Of a stretch of 64,000 nucleotides of DNA, positions 33,991-46,224 are shown in pieces. Below the pieces are notes generated by a model. The model saw only the letters and a program-made list of their open reading frames with translations, did no database searches and was not told the DNA's origin. Position 1 is the stretch's first letter; each line of letters begins with the position of its first letter. The position numbers were made by a program, and so were the translations under genes. Source of the stretch: Sinohyriopsis cumingii (taxonomy: Eukaryota > Mollusca > Bivalvia > Unionida > Unionidae); contig CM068828.1 in the NCBI GenBank assembly GCA_028554795.2, forward strand, positions 16,500,630-16,564,629, written 5' to 3'.

Positions 33991-35110
33991 GGGTGGTGGT
34001 GGTGCTGGTGGTGGTGGTGGTGGGGCAATGATTAACTGAATTCATAAATCCCCTTCCCTTCTTAAAAGTTTTCAAGAAGGAAAGTAAGAACGTATCGCGC
34101 ATGTACACCGCAGCATACAAAGCTCCAATAAAGTCTGAGAAATTTATGAAGAGAAGCGATGACGAACTAAGGTCACCAAATTCCTCTTTCTTTGAAAAAC
34201 AGAAGAAATTTTCCCCAAAAAATGAATAAGAGAAAAAAAGTAAGGAAACTTTTATTGTGCAACTATAACATCTGCATATCTAGCAGGCACGCTTTCAATA
34301 AAATCATGCAACAGATGTTGGAGTAAAAAACAATGACTAACCGATTCTCCGAAAGTCCTATTATTTGGCAGCTTTTCCAAAAATGGGCCGAATAATAAAA
34401 TCATATTGCGCAAGTCACCACAGCATACTGAATTTAAATCAAGTCCAAAAAATGTATCAGGAAAAGTGAAGACTTACTGAATTCATCGAATTCCTCTTTC
34501 TTTGAATTAGTTTTTAAGACATTTTCCCCCAAAATGAGCCAGTAGCAAAACAAATTAGCAAACTTTTACTACGCGTCTACATCATCCACTTATCTAGCAG
34601 ACAAAGTTTCAATAAAATCTACGAAATACCAATTTTTTGGACAGATTTTTAAAACACGTTCTCAAAATATTTAGCCAAAGAAAAAGGAAAAAATCACATT
34701 GCATATTTGCACCATCAACATTAACAGTCAACAAATTTCAAAAAAATCCTTCAACCGATATGACGCGTTGAGGAACCGATTTCCCCAAAATGCCTTTATT
34801 TAATAATCTGTCGTAACGGTTCTCCGGAAATAGGCCCGAGGTTAAAAGAAAAGGCTCAATGCACGGTTACACCAACCTCTTTATCTGACCTACATTGCTT
34901 CAATGAAATCCTCCTCCTGTACAGGAGGATCAACGATGTTGAGCTGAATTCACACCCACAAGCCCCAATTTTTCAAGAAATCTTATTAACAATAATCAAG
35001 AGGTAAAATGTAAAACCAGAAAGTGCGTCTGCACCAGACACGTGTATAGTTCACAAAGTTTCGATCAAATCGTTCAACTGGTGTAAGGGGCGAGGCGATT
35101 ACCAGCTTTG
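33990..35110. repeat. (GGT)n tract and diverged ~170-200-bp tandem-like repeats
   Basis: After (GGT)n (33990-34022), several diverged units share the same order: a CACCAAATTCCTCTTTCTTT-like start, a run such as TTTTCCCCAAAAAATGA, then AACTTTTATTGTGCAACTA and ATCTAGCAGGCACGCTTTCA. Versions lie near 34170-34330, 34480-34620, 34640-34760 and 34780-34930. No coding is seen. Confidence 0.6.
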
Positions 35111-38100
35111 TAGCGGATCAACGGATTGAGGAACGGGGGCAGCGATAATATTCCTACTCTTCTTAGAAATGAGACAAGAATTAATCTTTTTATCTGCTAA
35201 AGTTATTGCATAATATTATACATTAGACGAAGCTATCTTTTATCAGCTGTCATTATGCAGGTAGATATGGTAGATTATGCAAGGAACGTCCTCGTCTGAT
35301 GAGCACATTTAGTGACTGAGCAATCAGATGTCACATTATGTCAATAAACATGTTTAGTTTTTTGTTTCTCTTTGTTTTAAAGGTCAGTTGGTGTATAGAT
35401 TGGTAGAACTGGTTTTGGGTGTGTATTTCCTAGGTTTGAGGTACCTGGAAAACTTATTTAATTATAGTGCCTGCATCGTAATGCCTATCACGCGCTGAAA
35501 ATGACGTTAAACCCAAAAACAAACAAAAAATGCATAACGATGAAATATGGCTGCATCATCGAACTCTCATTTCCGGCGGAAGTCAAGCATCAAACTATGA
35601 AGCGATAGCTCGCTCAATCCAGAGAGAGAGAGAGGAAGAGAGAGATATTCCTAAATTAAATGTCATATTTTAGACAGCTTTTCTTTAATAAAATTTGTAA
35701 CTGTCACAATATAATTTGAGGCGGGCGTTGTAGCGTTTTTTCCCAGTGTTTTGTGGCAAACTCTTTCGACCAGATCTCTAACTAAAATCGAGATCTATTT
35801 ATAACAAATAGATCTGGTAGTTATAGATTTATGTTCTGGTAGGTATATCTTTTTTTCTCTGGTATGTCCAGGTTTATGATCTTTTCACCCTGAAATTGCA
35901 GATTCACGTATTATTAGTATGCTATCGATAAAGTGTTGAATTTTGTGTTGGGGATATATATAATTTTTGAAGCAGCGTGTTCCGAATGTTTGTCACTTTC
36001 GTAACTGAAAAATCAGTTTCGTTGACACTTTCAACTTATCTCTTTCGCATATTGAGAATATGAAGGCACTATAAGAAAAGCATCAAATATCGCGCATGCT
36101 CAGCACATATAAAGTGTAAGATGATAGTTTTCAAACTAATGTAGGTCTTGCACGTGATTTGTATCATCACGCACGTGCAGCACACATAATGAGTAAGATG
36201 TGATTTTTCAAACTGATGTAAAACTTGAACGTAACCTGTATCAAACTCGTCTTGAACATTCCTCAGCGTAAACCTATTCACATCCCTGACTCAGCAAGTT
36301 TGTATTCGGTCTAGAAGAGTGTAACGTTATAAAGAACACCACACCTGTTTTATCAACTAATAATTCTTGAGTCAAGCATATGATTCATTGTTTTCAAAGC
36401 ACCTGTGATAAAGACCGAAGCCCATAACAAACCAATGACATCACGTTACGACCAATCCCCGTATCCTATTCGATGATGAGACTATTAATGCTGAAAAAAA
36501 TAACAGGAAGTCGGTGGATGCAAATAATAACTTTTGTAACCTCAGAAAAAACATTGCATTCAAGAAGACTCAGAACAAGAGAGGTTTTGCTAATAATGTT
36601 TTATATTTGAAAGACTCGTGTGTTTTTTTGTGTGATTGTATTGCTCTTTCTGTTCATCCCCGTCCTTTCTTGTGATTTTTAAAATCACAGCCAATTATGA
36701 ACACATGTGAATGTGTGTGTAATGAACACATATGTGTGTGTGTCTGTGTATTAGTACGTGTGTGTATGATTTTATTTTTACAATGCGATTTCTTTCACCA
36801 TTATCGCAAAATGTTTTACTTGCATATCAATGGGGAAAAAGTGGTGTTAAGATTCAGAGACAAAATTTCTTGATGCATCAATGGGTTTCAAAGTAACAAG
36901 AACAGAGGAGATTCAAATTATATATACTTATCATAACTAATTTTGACATACATCTATATACACGTTTGACTATTGTTTTAATAAATGTTCTTTTTGCTTT
37001 AAATTCCAGTCTAAGTTCATAGCAGTCTTAGCAATACCTAACCGAGCCATCAAGACCTAACAGGTACGTAATAAAAGCCAATTATTCAGAAGAGGAACTC
37101 GCGGGCAAATAATACCTCTTTGTTATTTTTTAAGTTGGTAATGTCAAAGCAATTTGTAGTGATGCATGACAAACCTAACATCAGCACATCTGTAACAAAG
37201 TGATGGATCTTACTGGTTCATAAGTAACGTCCGTTTGCGACCATGCTGGGCCAGTTTCACGAACGTATCTTGGGAAAATAAGTCGTTAATATGATAGTCA
37301 TGTTACAAAACGATTATCCTAGGTGGCGCTCACCAGATAATATGTACTTTTGAGAGAGTGAAGTATGTAAGGTGAAGTAGTTCGCATTTAAAACATGCAC
37401 AGTGGAGAGAATGTTTGCATACCTCTATGCTACATTAATGTAATGTGGATGATATTTCTTTTGGATATTGTACTTTTGGAAATTTTACATGATTTAAGCA
37501 CAATGCTAACTAAAATGACTGCTCCCTTGTGTTAAAAAATCAGTCTGAATTAGTCTAAAGTACACTATACATAGCAGCTATTAAAATAGGGAAAATGAAT
37601 TTTGCCAGACTAGACAATACCAGCTTCTGAAAGTGCAATGAATGAATTACCAAATATATAAAATGTAAAAAAAGTTATCGGCTCTTTTTTATACAATTGA
37701 CCTCTGAAGTTCAGGAAGTGAAAATGACCAAGTAGAGCTAGCACTTTTTTGAAAGGTGCACATTTGAAGTAAGGCCAAGCTGTATACTCTATAACCCATA
37801 GTACACCCATCAATCATACACCAAAATAAAGGGAATTAAAGGTTCTTTGCATTATACCTAAGATATACAAGGTCTTTTTTAAATAGCCAGTATAACCAGT
37901 GAGGAAAGCCGGGGACATTCTTTTTCTTTAAATTCCTAACCCTATGCAAAATGCGAAACTGTATAGCGCCACCCTAACAATCGTTTTTATATCGACAATT
38001 ACTTTACAAGGTGTTTAAAGACCGAGCTTGATGTGTCTGCAGCTTTTACATAACCTTTAATTTAATGTGGACTATTTACAAATGGTGGAAAGTATCAAAA

Positions 38101-38569
38101 TTATGATAACTCAAAGTCGAATAACAATAAATATGGCAGCAGAGGTGACAGTGATTTATTTAATAAATGGTAAAGTCATCTATGTCTTTAGGATCTACTC
38201 TTAGGAACGGAAAGCATTACCCTCCGTGAGTAAGGAGTTTGGTTTAAGGAAAAATGCTTTCCTCCCGGTCTATTTTTTACGTGATTATTATTCCAATGAG
38301 AATGTCGCAATCGTTATCATCAATGGCATCGCTTTAATCTATTAAATCATGAAAATCAATTTCATACGGAGACAGTCTCTTCTCGTTTTATTCTATCTCA
38401 AACATCGTATATGGTTGTCAGTAATGAGTATCACACACATTTGTTCACATATGTAGACAAGACGCATGCTTTCTTACTTCCAATCAGATTTCTATCTATT
38501 TTTAATCTGCCGTGAGTCTGTTCGATGCACCTTGACTGCCCTTAAAATTGAAAATATGAGAAAGGTTCA
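35111..38569. other. Intergenic DNA; one SINE remnant and a palindrome
   Basis: About 35455-35525 resembles the 3' end of a tRNA-derived SINE (ATGACGTTAAACCCAAAAAC). A 10-bp stem palindrome lies at 35791-35815 (AGATCTATTT ... AAATAGATCT). Short frames (for example 36069-36281 and 37610-37813, minus) show no domain. Confidence 0.5.
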
Positions 38570-38760
38570 GGCATGTGAGTGAAATCTGTGATGATCAATT
38601 GAATTATAATTATATAACCAGGCATGTGCCTGAAAAATGTGATGCTCATTTGAATTATAAGTATATACACAGGCATGTGCCTGAAATCGTCATACTCAGT
38701 TGAATAATAAGTACATACCAGGCATGTGCCTGAAATCTGTCATACTCAATTGAATTGAAA
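38570..38760. repeat. ~50-bp minisatellite (4 units)
   Basis: Units with AGGCATGTGCCTGAAATCTG then TCATACTCAATTGAATTATA. The inner AGGCATGTGCCT is itself a perfect palindrome. Confidence 0.85.
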
Positions 38761-38827
38761 TGCCAAGTTTAAAAAGTTTGCCCTTGTTATTACAGCTTTA
38801 ATATGCATCTAATACAATTGGCCCTAG

Positions 38828-39258
38828 TGGCCCCTGGTGGCCGGGTGGTCTAAAGCGCTCTCTTTCCTGATCACTGCTATCTCACCTCTGTCCACAAGGG
38901 CTCGAGTCTCTGGCTCGGCCAATGCTAGTATATGAAAAAGCTTGCCAGTAGCTTCCCGTGCAGAGTCGGTCCTAGGATGTGAGGGGCCCAAGGCAGCATG
39001 CGAAGCCCCAACGCAGCAAGCGATGAGCGTGGCCCCAAGTAAACACATTACAATGCGGAGTTGATTATCTGAAAGCGCGGGGCCCAAGGCGGTTGCCTCG
39101 GTCGCCTTGCCTGGGACCGGGCCTTTTCCCGTGGGTCGGTAATTCTTACGGGGGTAAATTTCCCGGGTTCTTTCTCCGCCAGTTATACTGGCCTCCAAGT
39201 ATAGTCTATCGCGTGCTTAAATCAATGGCGGTGAACCGACAACAACGACAAAAATAAC
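38828..39258 (+). mobile_element. SINE-C (tRNA-headed), split by a hAT MITE
   Basis: The tRNA-like head (GGCCGGGTGGTCTAAAGCGC near 38838, B-box-like GGGCTCGAGTCTC near 38907) is followed by AGCTTGCCAGTAGCTTCCCG. The body then jumps to 39126 (TTCCCGTGGGTCGGTAATTC) and ends near CAACAACGACAAAAATAAC. The same family is at 49921-50155 and 60781-61020 in reverse. The minus-strand open frame across it is not a gene. Confidence 0.8.
38961..39125. mobile_element. Small hAT-like MITE inside SINE-C
   Basis: 165 bp flanked by exact 8-bp duplications TTCCCGTG (38953-38960 and 39126-39133). The ends are partly inverted (CAGAGTCGGTCCTAGG on the left, CCTGGGACCGGGCCTT on the right). SINE-C copies at ~50.0 and ~60.9 kb lack it, which confirms insertion. 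Confidence 0.8.
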
Positions 39259-39954
39259 TGGTTATCCTTACGAAAGGAATAGGCAATCTGATACCCAGTC
39301 TAAGCATATCAGTTTGGTGCTGTCTAAGTGTGAATTGGTGCAATACCTTGGGCCACTACTGCCGTCCTATACACGTCGTAACAGGTTAACACCCAGAAGC
39401 ATACACTTCCCTTTGCCCTTGTGCTGCTACATCTACCGAGTGGTAACGTCTCTTGTTTGTTAACCACTGGAGATGTTACAATATGCTGTCCAACAACAAC
39501 TTAAAAATCGAGTGGACTCATACAGACATTATAAACTTTCAAAAAAAAGATGGAATTTTAGGACTATTCCATGGACATTATACAATGACCCCTCGTGACA
39601 TTCGCCTTCTAGTACAATCTACGCGTGACAGGGGTTAGTGGCCACACTCACATTCATCTCCAACTTTGACTGAATTTTTTTTTATATACGTGTCAGTTTT
39701 TACTTCTGTTCTCCGTAAGCCTTCTCCAGTAGAACTTGTTTAGGACATACGTATTAGTGTGTCTGTTACATAATGAACATTGAACAAAAGGTTTAGCATA
39801 ATAAAGGATCACATTTTCTTTCTCAAAGCAATAATTACATGCTATGAAGCTGGATTTCCCAGAATTATGTACCCATCCATCCAGTCTGTTTGAACACTGA
39901 CGGTTCCAGTAAAGCATAGAAAGTTAGGAAATCGCTTCCATGATAGTTCACAAG

Positions 39955-40420
39955 ACAGATACGTGACACAGATGTCATGAGACACATCCATGACACAGAT
40001 GTCAAGAGACAGATCTGTGACACAAATGACCAGATACAGATCCGCGAGACAGATGTCATGAGACAGATCAGTGAAACAGATGTCATAAGACAGATTCGTG
40101 ATATATATTTCATGAAATAGATCCATGACAGATGCCATGAGACAGATCCGTGACACAGATGCCATGCTACAGATCCATGACGCAGATGTCAAAAGACAGA
40201 TCTGTGACACAAATGACAAAATACAGATCAGTGACACAGATGCCATGATACAGATCCATGACACAGATATCATGAGATAGACATGTGACACAAATGTCAA
40301 GATGAAGATCCGCGAGACAGATGTCATGAGACAGATCCATTCAACAGATGTCAAGAGACAGATCAATGATACAAATTTCATTAGACAGATCTGCGACACA
40401 GATGTCATGAGACGGATATG
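39955..40420. repeat. ~30-bp minisatellite in duplication copy 1
   Basis: Units such as GACACAGATGTCATGAGACA followed by GATCCAT; minus-strand frames read SVSRICLMT repeats and are by-products. The matching array in copy 2 (57885-58130) is about half as long, so unit number changed after the duplication. Confidence 0.9.
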
Positions 40421-40759
40421 TAAAAAAGATTAGTATACACTAAAGAATCAATGTTGTGACTTATCGTAGGAAATCTTCGTGAAAGTGGACACTGCAATAA
40501 CAAAATTGAAATTCTTGTTAATACCTTACTTCACTTGATCATGATTCCATATTTACCTATAATTCAGGTAAATGTCTGGGAATGCAATCAAAAACCAGAA
40601 ATACTGCACACAGGTGCTACCTCTTAAGTTTCCACATATACTCCAAAATTTAAGCTAAGACAGATAGATTTTTAAAGGGATGCAAAACAGTTTGCAAATG
40701 CAGCACAATATAGGAAAATTAAAAATGAAAAATCTCCAGTAAAATTGTGACTATATCAA

Positions 40760-41794
40760 TGTGGGGGTGTAGTGGTTGTCTAGGGGTGGGGTTCTTCTTA
40801 TAGACTTTAACGAATTATGAGAAGTTCCCCTGGTCCTTATTCAGAAGGTTAATTCTGGACACTATATTATTTATTGACTAAATATATTTATGGCTACGAG
40901 CCCCCAGTCAGCAATGCCGACAGTTAAATTAAAAGAAATACAAAGATGAAATTTAAACAATAACAATTTAATAAATGAAATTTAAAAGAATTTAAAGTAA
41001 TCAATGTCTCTCTTTCACCCAATGATCCCTTTGATCATCATTTGAGTTCACAGTGTGAGGAGATTTTTCCCTTCTTGAGTGCTACTCATCTAAATCTCTT
41101 CGTTCCCTTGTCTTTCTCTCCTTTCGTGATCTCCACTTCCGCTTCCTCTTCTATTATCCTTGTTCCTTGCCGTTATCTTGACTTCCGGTTCCTCTTCTAG
41201 TATCCGGAACCCTTGACGATATCCCTTGAGGTCACCCGAAATTCACTCGGTATCTCTCACCGTCACCCGAAATTCTCTGAACTTCTCTCGTCCCCCGAAA
41301 TTCTCTGAAATTCTTTCGTCCCCCGAAAGCTTCCTGATCGAAGCTATTTCATGAATTTCCTAAATTCCGCCAATTTTTACGAATGGCTAACGGAGTGTGT
41401 GTCACTGCGACTCTTAACACCAACTGACGAATTTCAGGCTTGTACAAGTCTTATTCCAGCTTCTCGAATCAAGTCCCACCTACAACGCATCCCGATTGGA
41501 TGGCGACGGACTCTGGTCATTTGATCGAACTGTCAATCATAAAAATGTCAGTCTGTGTGTCCCCATGTACTGTCCAGCCTACCATTGTCGGCTTCCGGCT
41601 CTTTGAAGTTGTCTACGTCACGTGTTCCCATGTACAAAGATTCCCGCCAGATTTCCACTCAAGAGCTCAAACAAAGACTGGGTTACGTAAGAGGATTAGC
41701 CAACTTAGGCACTTGGAAAAACAAAGCTTACCTGGCTCCACTTACAGACTTATAAATACATGTATAATACAAGGGGTTGGGGTAAAACATCACA
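40760..41794 (-). repeat. 3' LTR of the Gmr1-type element
   Basis: On the element strand it starts TGTGATGTTTTACCCC and ends CTACACCCCCACA. Identical by eye to 46549-47583, including the frames it happens to carry. It supplies the polyadenylation region for the element. Confidence 0.95.
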
Positions 41795-41804
41795 TCCCCC
41801 CACG
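41795..41804 (-). promoter_or_regulatory. Polypurine tract
   Basis: The element strand reads GTGGGGGGA directly before the TGTGATG start of the 3' LTR, the expected position for plus-strand priming. Confidence 0.8.
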
Positions 41805-41934
41805 CTTGAGAATAAAATCAGGATTTTATTCACTCAAACTAAAAAAGCAAAAGTGTTACACGATATAAAGAACAAAATCAGCAAAATGAACTAAATGCTA
41901 AACTGAGTATGAACACGAAAATATAACAAATGAT

Positions 41935-44900
41935 CTATATCATTTCGGCGCTTCTACTCATGAAATCTGCGCCTACGTTTTCAGATCCTTTCACGTATCT
42001 GATCTGCATCTGGTACTGCTGTAAAAACAGCGACCATCGCATCAATCGACCATTGGACAACTTTGCCTGCGCCAGATAGGCGAGTGGTTGGTGGTCGGTC
42101 TCCAATATGAACTTACGTCCATATAGGTATCGCTCGAACCGTGATATGCCGAACACGATTCCGAGACATTCCCTCTCCGATACTGAGTAATTCTTCTCGG
42201 CAGCAGACAACTTCCGGCTGCCGTATGCGACAGGAAAAAGCGTCTTGTCATGCTCCTGGAGCAGTACTGCTCCCAGTCCCGTGTCGCATGCATCGGTGCG
42301 CAGAACGAATTCTTTATCCAAGTCCGGTAGACGAACAACTGCGTCGGATGTAAGTCTATCCTTTAGCGTTTGGAATGCGTGCTCACACGCATCTGTCCAA
42401 ACGAACTTACTCGGGGTCCGTTTCTTGGTTAGGTCAGACAACGGGCCCGCAATCGCGCTGAAATTAGCGACATACCTCCGGTAATATCCGGCCAGTCCCA
42501 GGAATGACCTCACTTCCGTTTTCGTGGTGGGGCGTGCGGCGTTTCTCAACTGCTCCACCTTCGACTTCTCTGGAGACAGCGTGCCTTGGCTCAGGGTATG
42601 TCCTAAATAGTCTAATGTCCTGAAACCAAGGTGACATTTGGAAGGGCGGGCTGTCAAGCCCTCCTGACGTAGCCGCTCCAAAACGTCAGCTAACAGAGCG
42701 AGGTGTTCACCCCATGTCTCTGTAGCTAACAAGAGGTCATCCATGAAGTTGTGGACACCCCTATCGCGCAAGGGCTCCAACAACTTCCGCATCATTCTGG
42801 TAAAGACGCTGGGCGCGTTTTGTACCCCGAACGGCATCACCAACCATTGGTATGTCCCGTCGGGAGTAGCAAAAGCAAGCTTCGGTCGGTCTTCTTTCCT
42901 TACCGGAATTTGCCAATACCCCTTGGACAAATCCAGTTTGGAAAAATATTTCGCTTTCGAGACCGAAGCGAAGATATGTTCGGGGTCAGGTAGCATTTCA
43001 ACTTGAAATTCTGTCACCTGATTCAGCTTCCGGTAGTCGACGCAGAACCGATGGGTGCCGTCCTTCTTCTGCACTAAGACTACTGGTGAGCTGTACGGAG
43101 AGTCGGCAGGTTCGATTACTCCCAGAGCAATCATCTGCTCGATTTCTTCCCTTACAACTTGTCGTTTCGCGTGGGGCAAGGGGTAGGGTTTACGCTGAAC
43201 TGGTCGGTCGTCCACCATCTTTAACCCGAACTCGACAAGCGTCGTCCTCCCGGGTTTTTCTGTTAGCACGTCGGAATATCCGGCCAGCAAGGTCTCTATC
43301 TCGTTCCGCTGCCCTTCAGTTAACATGGGGTCACACTCCACGTCCGACGGAGTCTCGGCCCTCGTTAATGGACAGCTCGGGACAGTGTTAGCACCTTCCG
43401 TATCGCCTTCGATATCCTCGGTGACTATCGCTGCGACAACAAAATCGCTGGCGGTCTCCCTTTCCCGGTACCTCTTGAGCAAATTGGCATGGTACAATTT
43501 CTCTTTCGTCGGTAGCTGTATCCGGTAGGTTTGACCTCCGACCTTCTTGGTGACGACGTATGGACCCCTCCAGGAAACTTGCAACTTGTTGTGTTCCTGG
43601 GGCAACAACAACAACACTTTGTCCCCTACCTCAAACTGACGTGGGTTTGCGCGCTTATTGTAATTTTTCGCCTGTTGCGCCCTAGCTCGTTTGAGGTTTT
43701 CTTGCGCGAGAGAACAAACCTCTTCCAGTTTGTTGCGCAAGTCCGCGACGTATTGGTAGGTAGTGCGTACTTCCTCTACAGCGTGGTCGTCTGTCCACAG
43801 CTGTCTCAGTACGGCGATTGGGCCGCGTACGGTTCTCCCGTACAAGAGTTCAAAGGGAGAGAACCCCAAACTCGCTTGCGGTACTTCCCGGTATGCAAAA
43901 AGCATGGCCGGAATATACCGGTCCCAATCCTTGGGGCGGCCTTCGCACAATTTCTTGAGCGTGTTTTTCAAGGTCCCATTAAACCGTTCGACCAATCCGT
44001 TACATTGGGGGTGATACGGTGTAGTCGTGAGGTGTTTAATCGACATGAGACGATTCACCTCCGCCATCACACGACTCATAAATTGTGTTCCTTGATCGGT
44101 CAAGATCTCGTCGGGCACTCCGACTCTTGACCAGATCGCAAACAGAGCTTCCGCGACGGTTTCCGTGTCAATGTTACGCAACGCAACGGCCTCCGGATAG
44201 CGTGTAGCATAATCGACAACCGTTAAAATATATCGATTTCCGTGCGCAGACGCGGGTTTTATCGGTCCGATTAAATCCACGGCAACACGTCTAAATGGTT
44301 CATCGATAAGGGGCGTACTCCCCAAAGGGATGGGTCGCTGATCCGTTTTCGGTGCCATTCTCTGGCATTTGTCACAGGAGAGACAGAACCGTTTTACGTC
44401 TCCCTGGACCCCTGGCCAGTAAAACTCTTTTACAAGACGGTCACGCGTCTTAGCAATTCCCATGTGTCCACCCATGAGACTCTCGTGTGCAAGTTTCAGT
44501 ACTTCGCAACGCTTTTCCTTTGGCACGACGACTTGCTTGAAGTGTTCGTTGTGTTTCCTGGCGTGGCGATACAAGATTCCCTTCTTGTAGACAAACTTCA
44601 CCGCGCCGTTCGGAGTTTCCCTTTCTGTTCCCGCTTCTGCGTGTTTGTGCAACTGCGCCAGAGTTGCGTCCTCCTGTTGCAGCTTCCTTAACTCCGCTGG
44701 AATAACATTACTAACCGGTGTCGATGTAACTTGGATTGGCTTTTGTTTCGGCTGTCGACTCATGGCCCTGGTTTCAACAGCACTCACTGGCATAGGTGTG
44801 CAGGTTTCGGGGTTCGGCTGGGGTAACACATAACGGCAACCCAATATGACGTCATGTGATAGCCCCTCCAAGCAAGCAGCTTCAATTTTCCCCTTCACGT

Positions 44901-46224
44901 ATGGTGAATCGAGGTCAATGACAGCTACTGGTAATGAGTCACGCGCGCAGTTCGCGTACTGAACTTCTATTACCTCCCCTGTATAGTCCTCCGGCTTGAC
45001 ATATTTCTTGTCGACAAGCGCGGGGACGCTGCACCCAGTGTCATACAAGATGGTGGCGCCTTCACCATTGACAGTTGCGGCCGCAAGGTTGGCTGGGTTG
45101 CGACTCGCTTCCGGCACACATTCCTTCTTAGCTACGACATTCACCTGGGTCTGCCTGCCCTTGGGACAGTCCCTGGCAAAATGCCCCAGGCGCTTGCAAT
45201 TAAAACATGTCGGCGGCCCTCGCCGACTTGCAAGTCCTGGTTTCGTGGGTGAGGCCTGTCCAGGTCGATAGGCGGCAGCCCTACCTGTAGGTGCCCCTCC
45301 GACCTTCCCGTCGCCCTGACGGTTACGGACAGCCGGCTCAACCTCCCCCATACGACGCGACTCAGAGGGTCGGGGTCGGTCAGCAACCCCGGAACCTCCA
45401 CTCTTCGAGTGCGCCTGCTCGTATCGCTCCGCCATGTTAGCGATCTCTTCGAGCGTCCGGTGTTCTCTTTCTGCTAAGAAAACTGTCAACTCGCGACGGT
45501 AAGTACCCAGGACATGTTCCTTGAGTATTACCTCGCGTAGCCCTTCGTACGTGCGTTCGACTTCGGCCATTTTCATCCACTTCTCAAATAAACCTCGAAC
45601 ACGGTTGTGGAATTGAGAGTGGGTCTCTGTTACCTTTTTCACCGAGTCCCGGAAAAGTTTCCGGTAAGTCTCGGCGGTCAGCCGATAATGGCAGAGAAGC
45701 GCCTTCTTGAGGGCAGTGTAGTCATCAGCCTCTTCTGCAGTTAAGCCGTGGTAGACTTCCCGAGCTGCACCTTGCAAAAAGGCTGAGACATTAATGGCCC
45801 AGTGCTGTTCAGGGACCTGATGAGCGCGTGCGAGTTTCTCAAACTGGACGAGAAAATCGTCAATAGCCTCCTCCCTATCATTGAAGCGTGACATGTTGAT
45901 CTGGACTATCCGGTGGTCGATGAAAGGTCGGCCGGTTGTTCCAGAGCTTGTACTGGCGTCGTCCCGTCCGTTGGTCCTAGCTTCAACTCTGACCTTTTCC
46001 ATCTCCAGAGTGTGAGCGAGTCTGGCTAGCTCCAGCTCTTTCTGGGCGTCTCGGTCCGCTGCTATCTTGGCTAGTTCTCTCTGGGCTTCTCTTTCCGCTG
46101 CTTTTTCGGCCTTCCATTCCTTGATCCTTTCTTCTACAAAGGTTGCCAGGCGATCTCCCTCGTATCCAAGATCTTCCGACCCCATGGCGCGGTATTCCTT
46201 TATCATTTGTCGTTCGGTAGCCAT
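41935..46224 (-). CDS. gag-pol: Gag-Pol polyprotein with Gmr1 order (IN before RT)
   Basis: 1,429 codons, no frameshift between gag and pol. Residues ~1-100: charged coiled coil; ~105-275: Gag capsid-like region; 340-353: zinc knuckle CFNCKRLGHFARDC; protease DTG at ~395-397. Integrase follows: HHCC zinc domain (H580, H587, C614, C617) and catalytic D650, D710, E746 (DD35E), with a GPY/F-like SWRGPYVV at ~885. Reverse transcriptase comes after it (first Asp in FSKLDLSKGY at 1098; HNFMDDLL, Asp 1162/1163), then RNase H (D1311 in LRTDACD, E1352, D1377 in ETDHQPL). The catalytic box is FMDD rather than the usual YxDD. All key residues are present. ATG 46224 is the first Met, after a ~324-nt leader. 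Confidence 0.96.
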   Translation of the reverse strand: MATERQMIKEYRAMGSEDLGYEGDRLATFVEERIKEWKAEKAAEREAQRELAKIAADRDAQKELELARLAHTLEMEKVRVEARTNGRDDASTSSGTTGRPFIDHRIVQINMSRFNDREEAIDDFLVQFEKLARAHQVPEQHWAINVSAFLQGAAREVYHGLTAEEADDYTALKKALLCHYRLTAETYRKLFRDSVKKVTETHSQFHNRVRGLFEKWMKMAEVERTYEGLREVILKEHVLGTYRRELTVFLAEREHRTLEEIANMAERYEQAHSKSGGSGVADRPRPSESRRMGEVEPAVRNRQGDGKVGGAPTGRAAAYRPGQASPTKPGLASRRGPPTCFNCKRLGHFARDCPKGRQTQVNVVAKKECVPEASRNPANLAAATVNGEGATILYDTGCSVPALVDKKYVKPEDYTGEVIEVQYANCARDSLPVAVIDLDSPYVKGKIEAACLEGLSHDVILGCRYVLPQPNPETCTPMPVSAVETRAMSRQPKQKPIQVTSTPVSNVIPAELRKLQQEDATLAQLHKHAEAGTERETPNGAVKFVYKKGILYRHARKHNEHFKQVVVPKEKRCEVLKLAHESLMGGHMGIAKTRDRLVKEFYWPGVQGDVKRFCLSCDKCQRMAPKTDQRPIPLGSTPLIDEPFRRVAVDLIGPIKPASAHGNRYILTVVDYATRYPEAVALRNIDTETVAEALFAIWSRVGVPDEILTDQGTQFMSRVMAEVNRLMSIKHLTTTPYHPQCNGLVERFNGTLKNTLKKLCEGRPKDWDRYIPAMLFAYREVPQASLGFSPFELLYGRTVRGPIAVLRQLWTDDHAVEEVRTTYQYVADLRNKLEEVCSLAQENLKRARAQQAKNYNKRANPRQFEVGDKVLLLLPQEHNKLQVSWRGPYVVTKKVGGQTYRIQLPTKEKLYHANLLKRYRERETASDFVVAAIVTEDIEGDTEGANTVPSCPLTRAETPSDVECDPMLTEGQRNEIETLLAGYSDVLTEKPGRTTLVEFGLKMVDDRPVQRKPYPLPHAKRQVVREEIEQMIALGVIEPADSPYSSPVVLVQKKDGTHRFCVDYRKLNQVTEFQVEMLPDPEHIFASVSKAKYFSKLDLSKGYWQIPVRKEDRPKLAFATPDGTYQWLVMPFGVQNAPSVFTRMMRKLLEPLRDRGVHNFMDDLLLATETWGEHLALLADVLERLRQEGLTARPSKCHLGFRTLDYLGHTLSQGTLSPEKSKVEQLRNAARPTTKTEVRSFLGLAGYYRRYVANFSAIAGPLSDLTKKRTPSKFVWTDACEHAFQTLKDRLTSDAVVRLPDLDKEFVLRTDACDTGLGAVLLQEHDKTLFPVAYGSRKLSAAEKNYSVSERECLGIVFGISRFERYLYGRKFILETDHQPLAYLAQAKLSNGRLMRWSLFLQQYQMQIRYVKGSENVGADFMSRSAEMI

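Noticed and set aside
35791..35815. 10-bp stem palindrome as a regulatory site
   Set aside because: Isolated, AT-rich and without context; kept only as a note.
38824..39198. 124-codon minus-strand gene
   Set aside because: Runs across SINE-C and the hAT MITE nested in it.
39842..40408. 188-codon minus-strand repetitive protein
   Set aside because: Comes from the 30-bp minisatellite; the array differs in length and frame in duplication copy 2.
41440..41868. Protein encoded in the LTR (also at 47229-47594)
   Set aside because: Repeated identically because LTRs are identical; antisense to the element, no recognisable domain.
42042..45401. Plus-strand frames of 60-199 codons inside the Gypsy element
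   Set aside because: Antisense shadows of the intact gag-pol frame.
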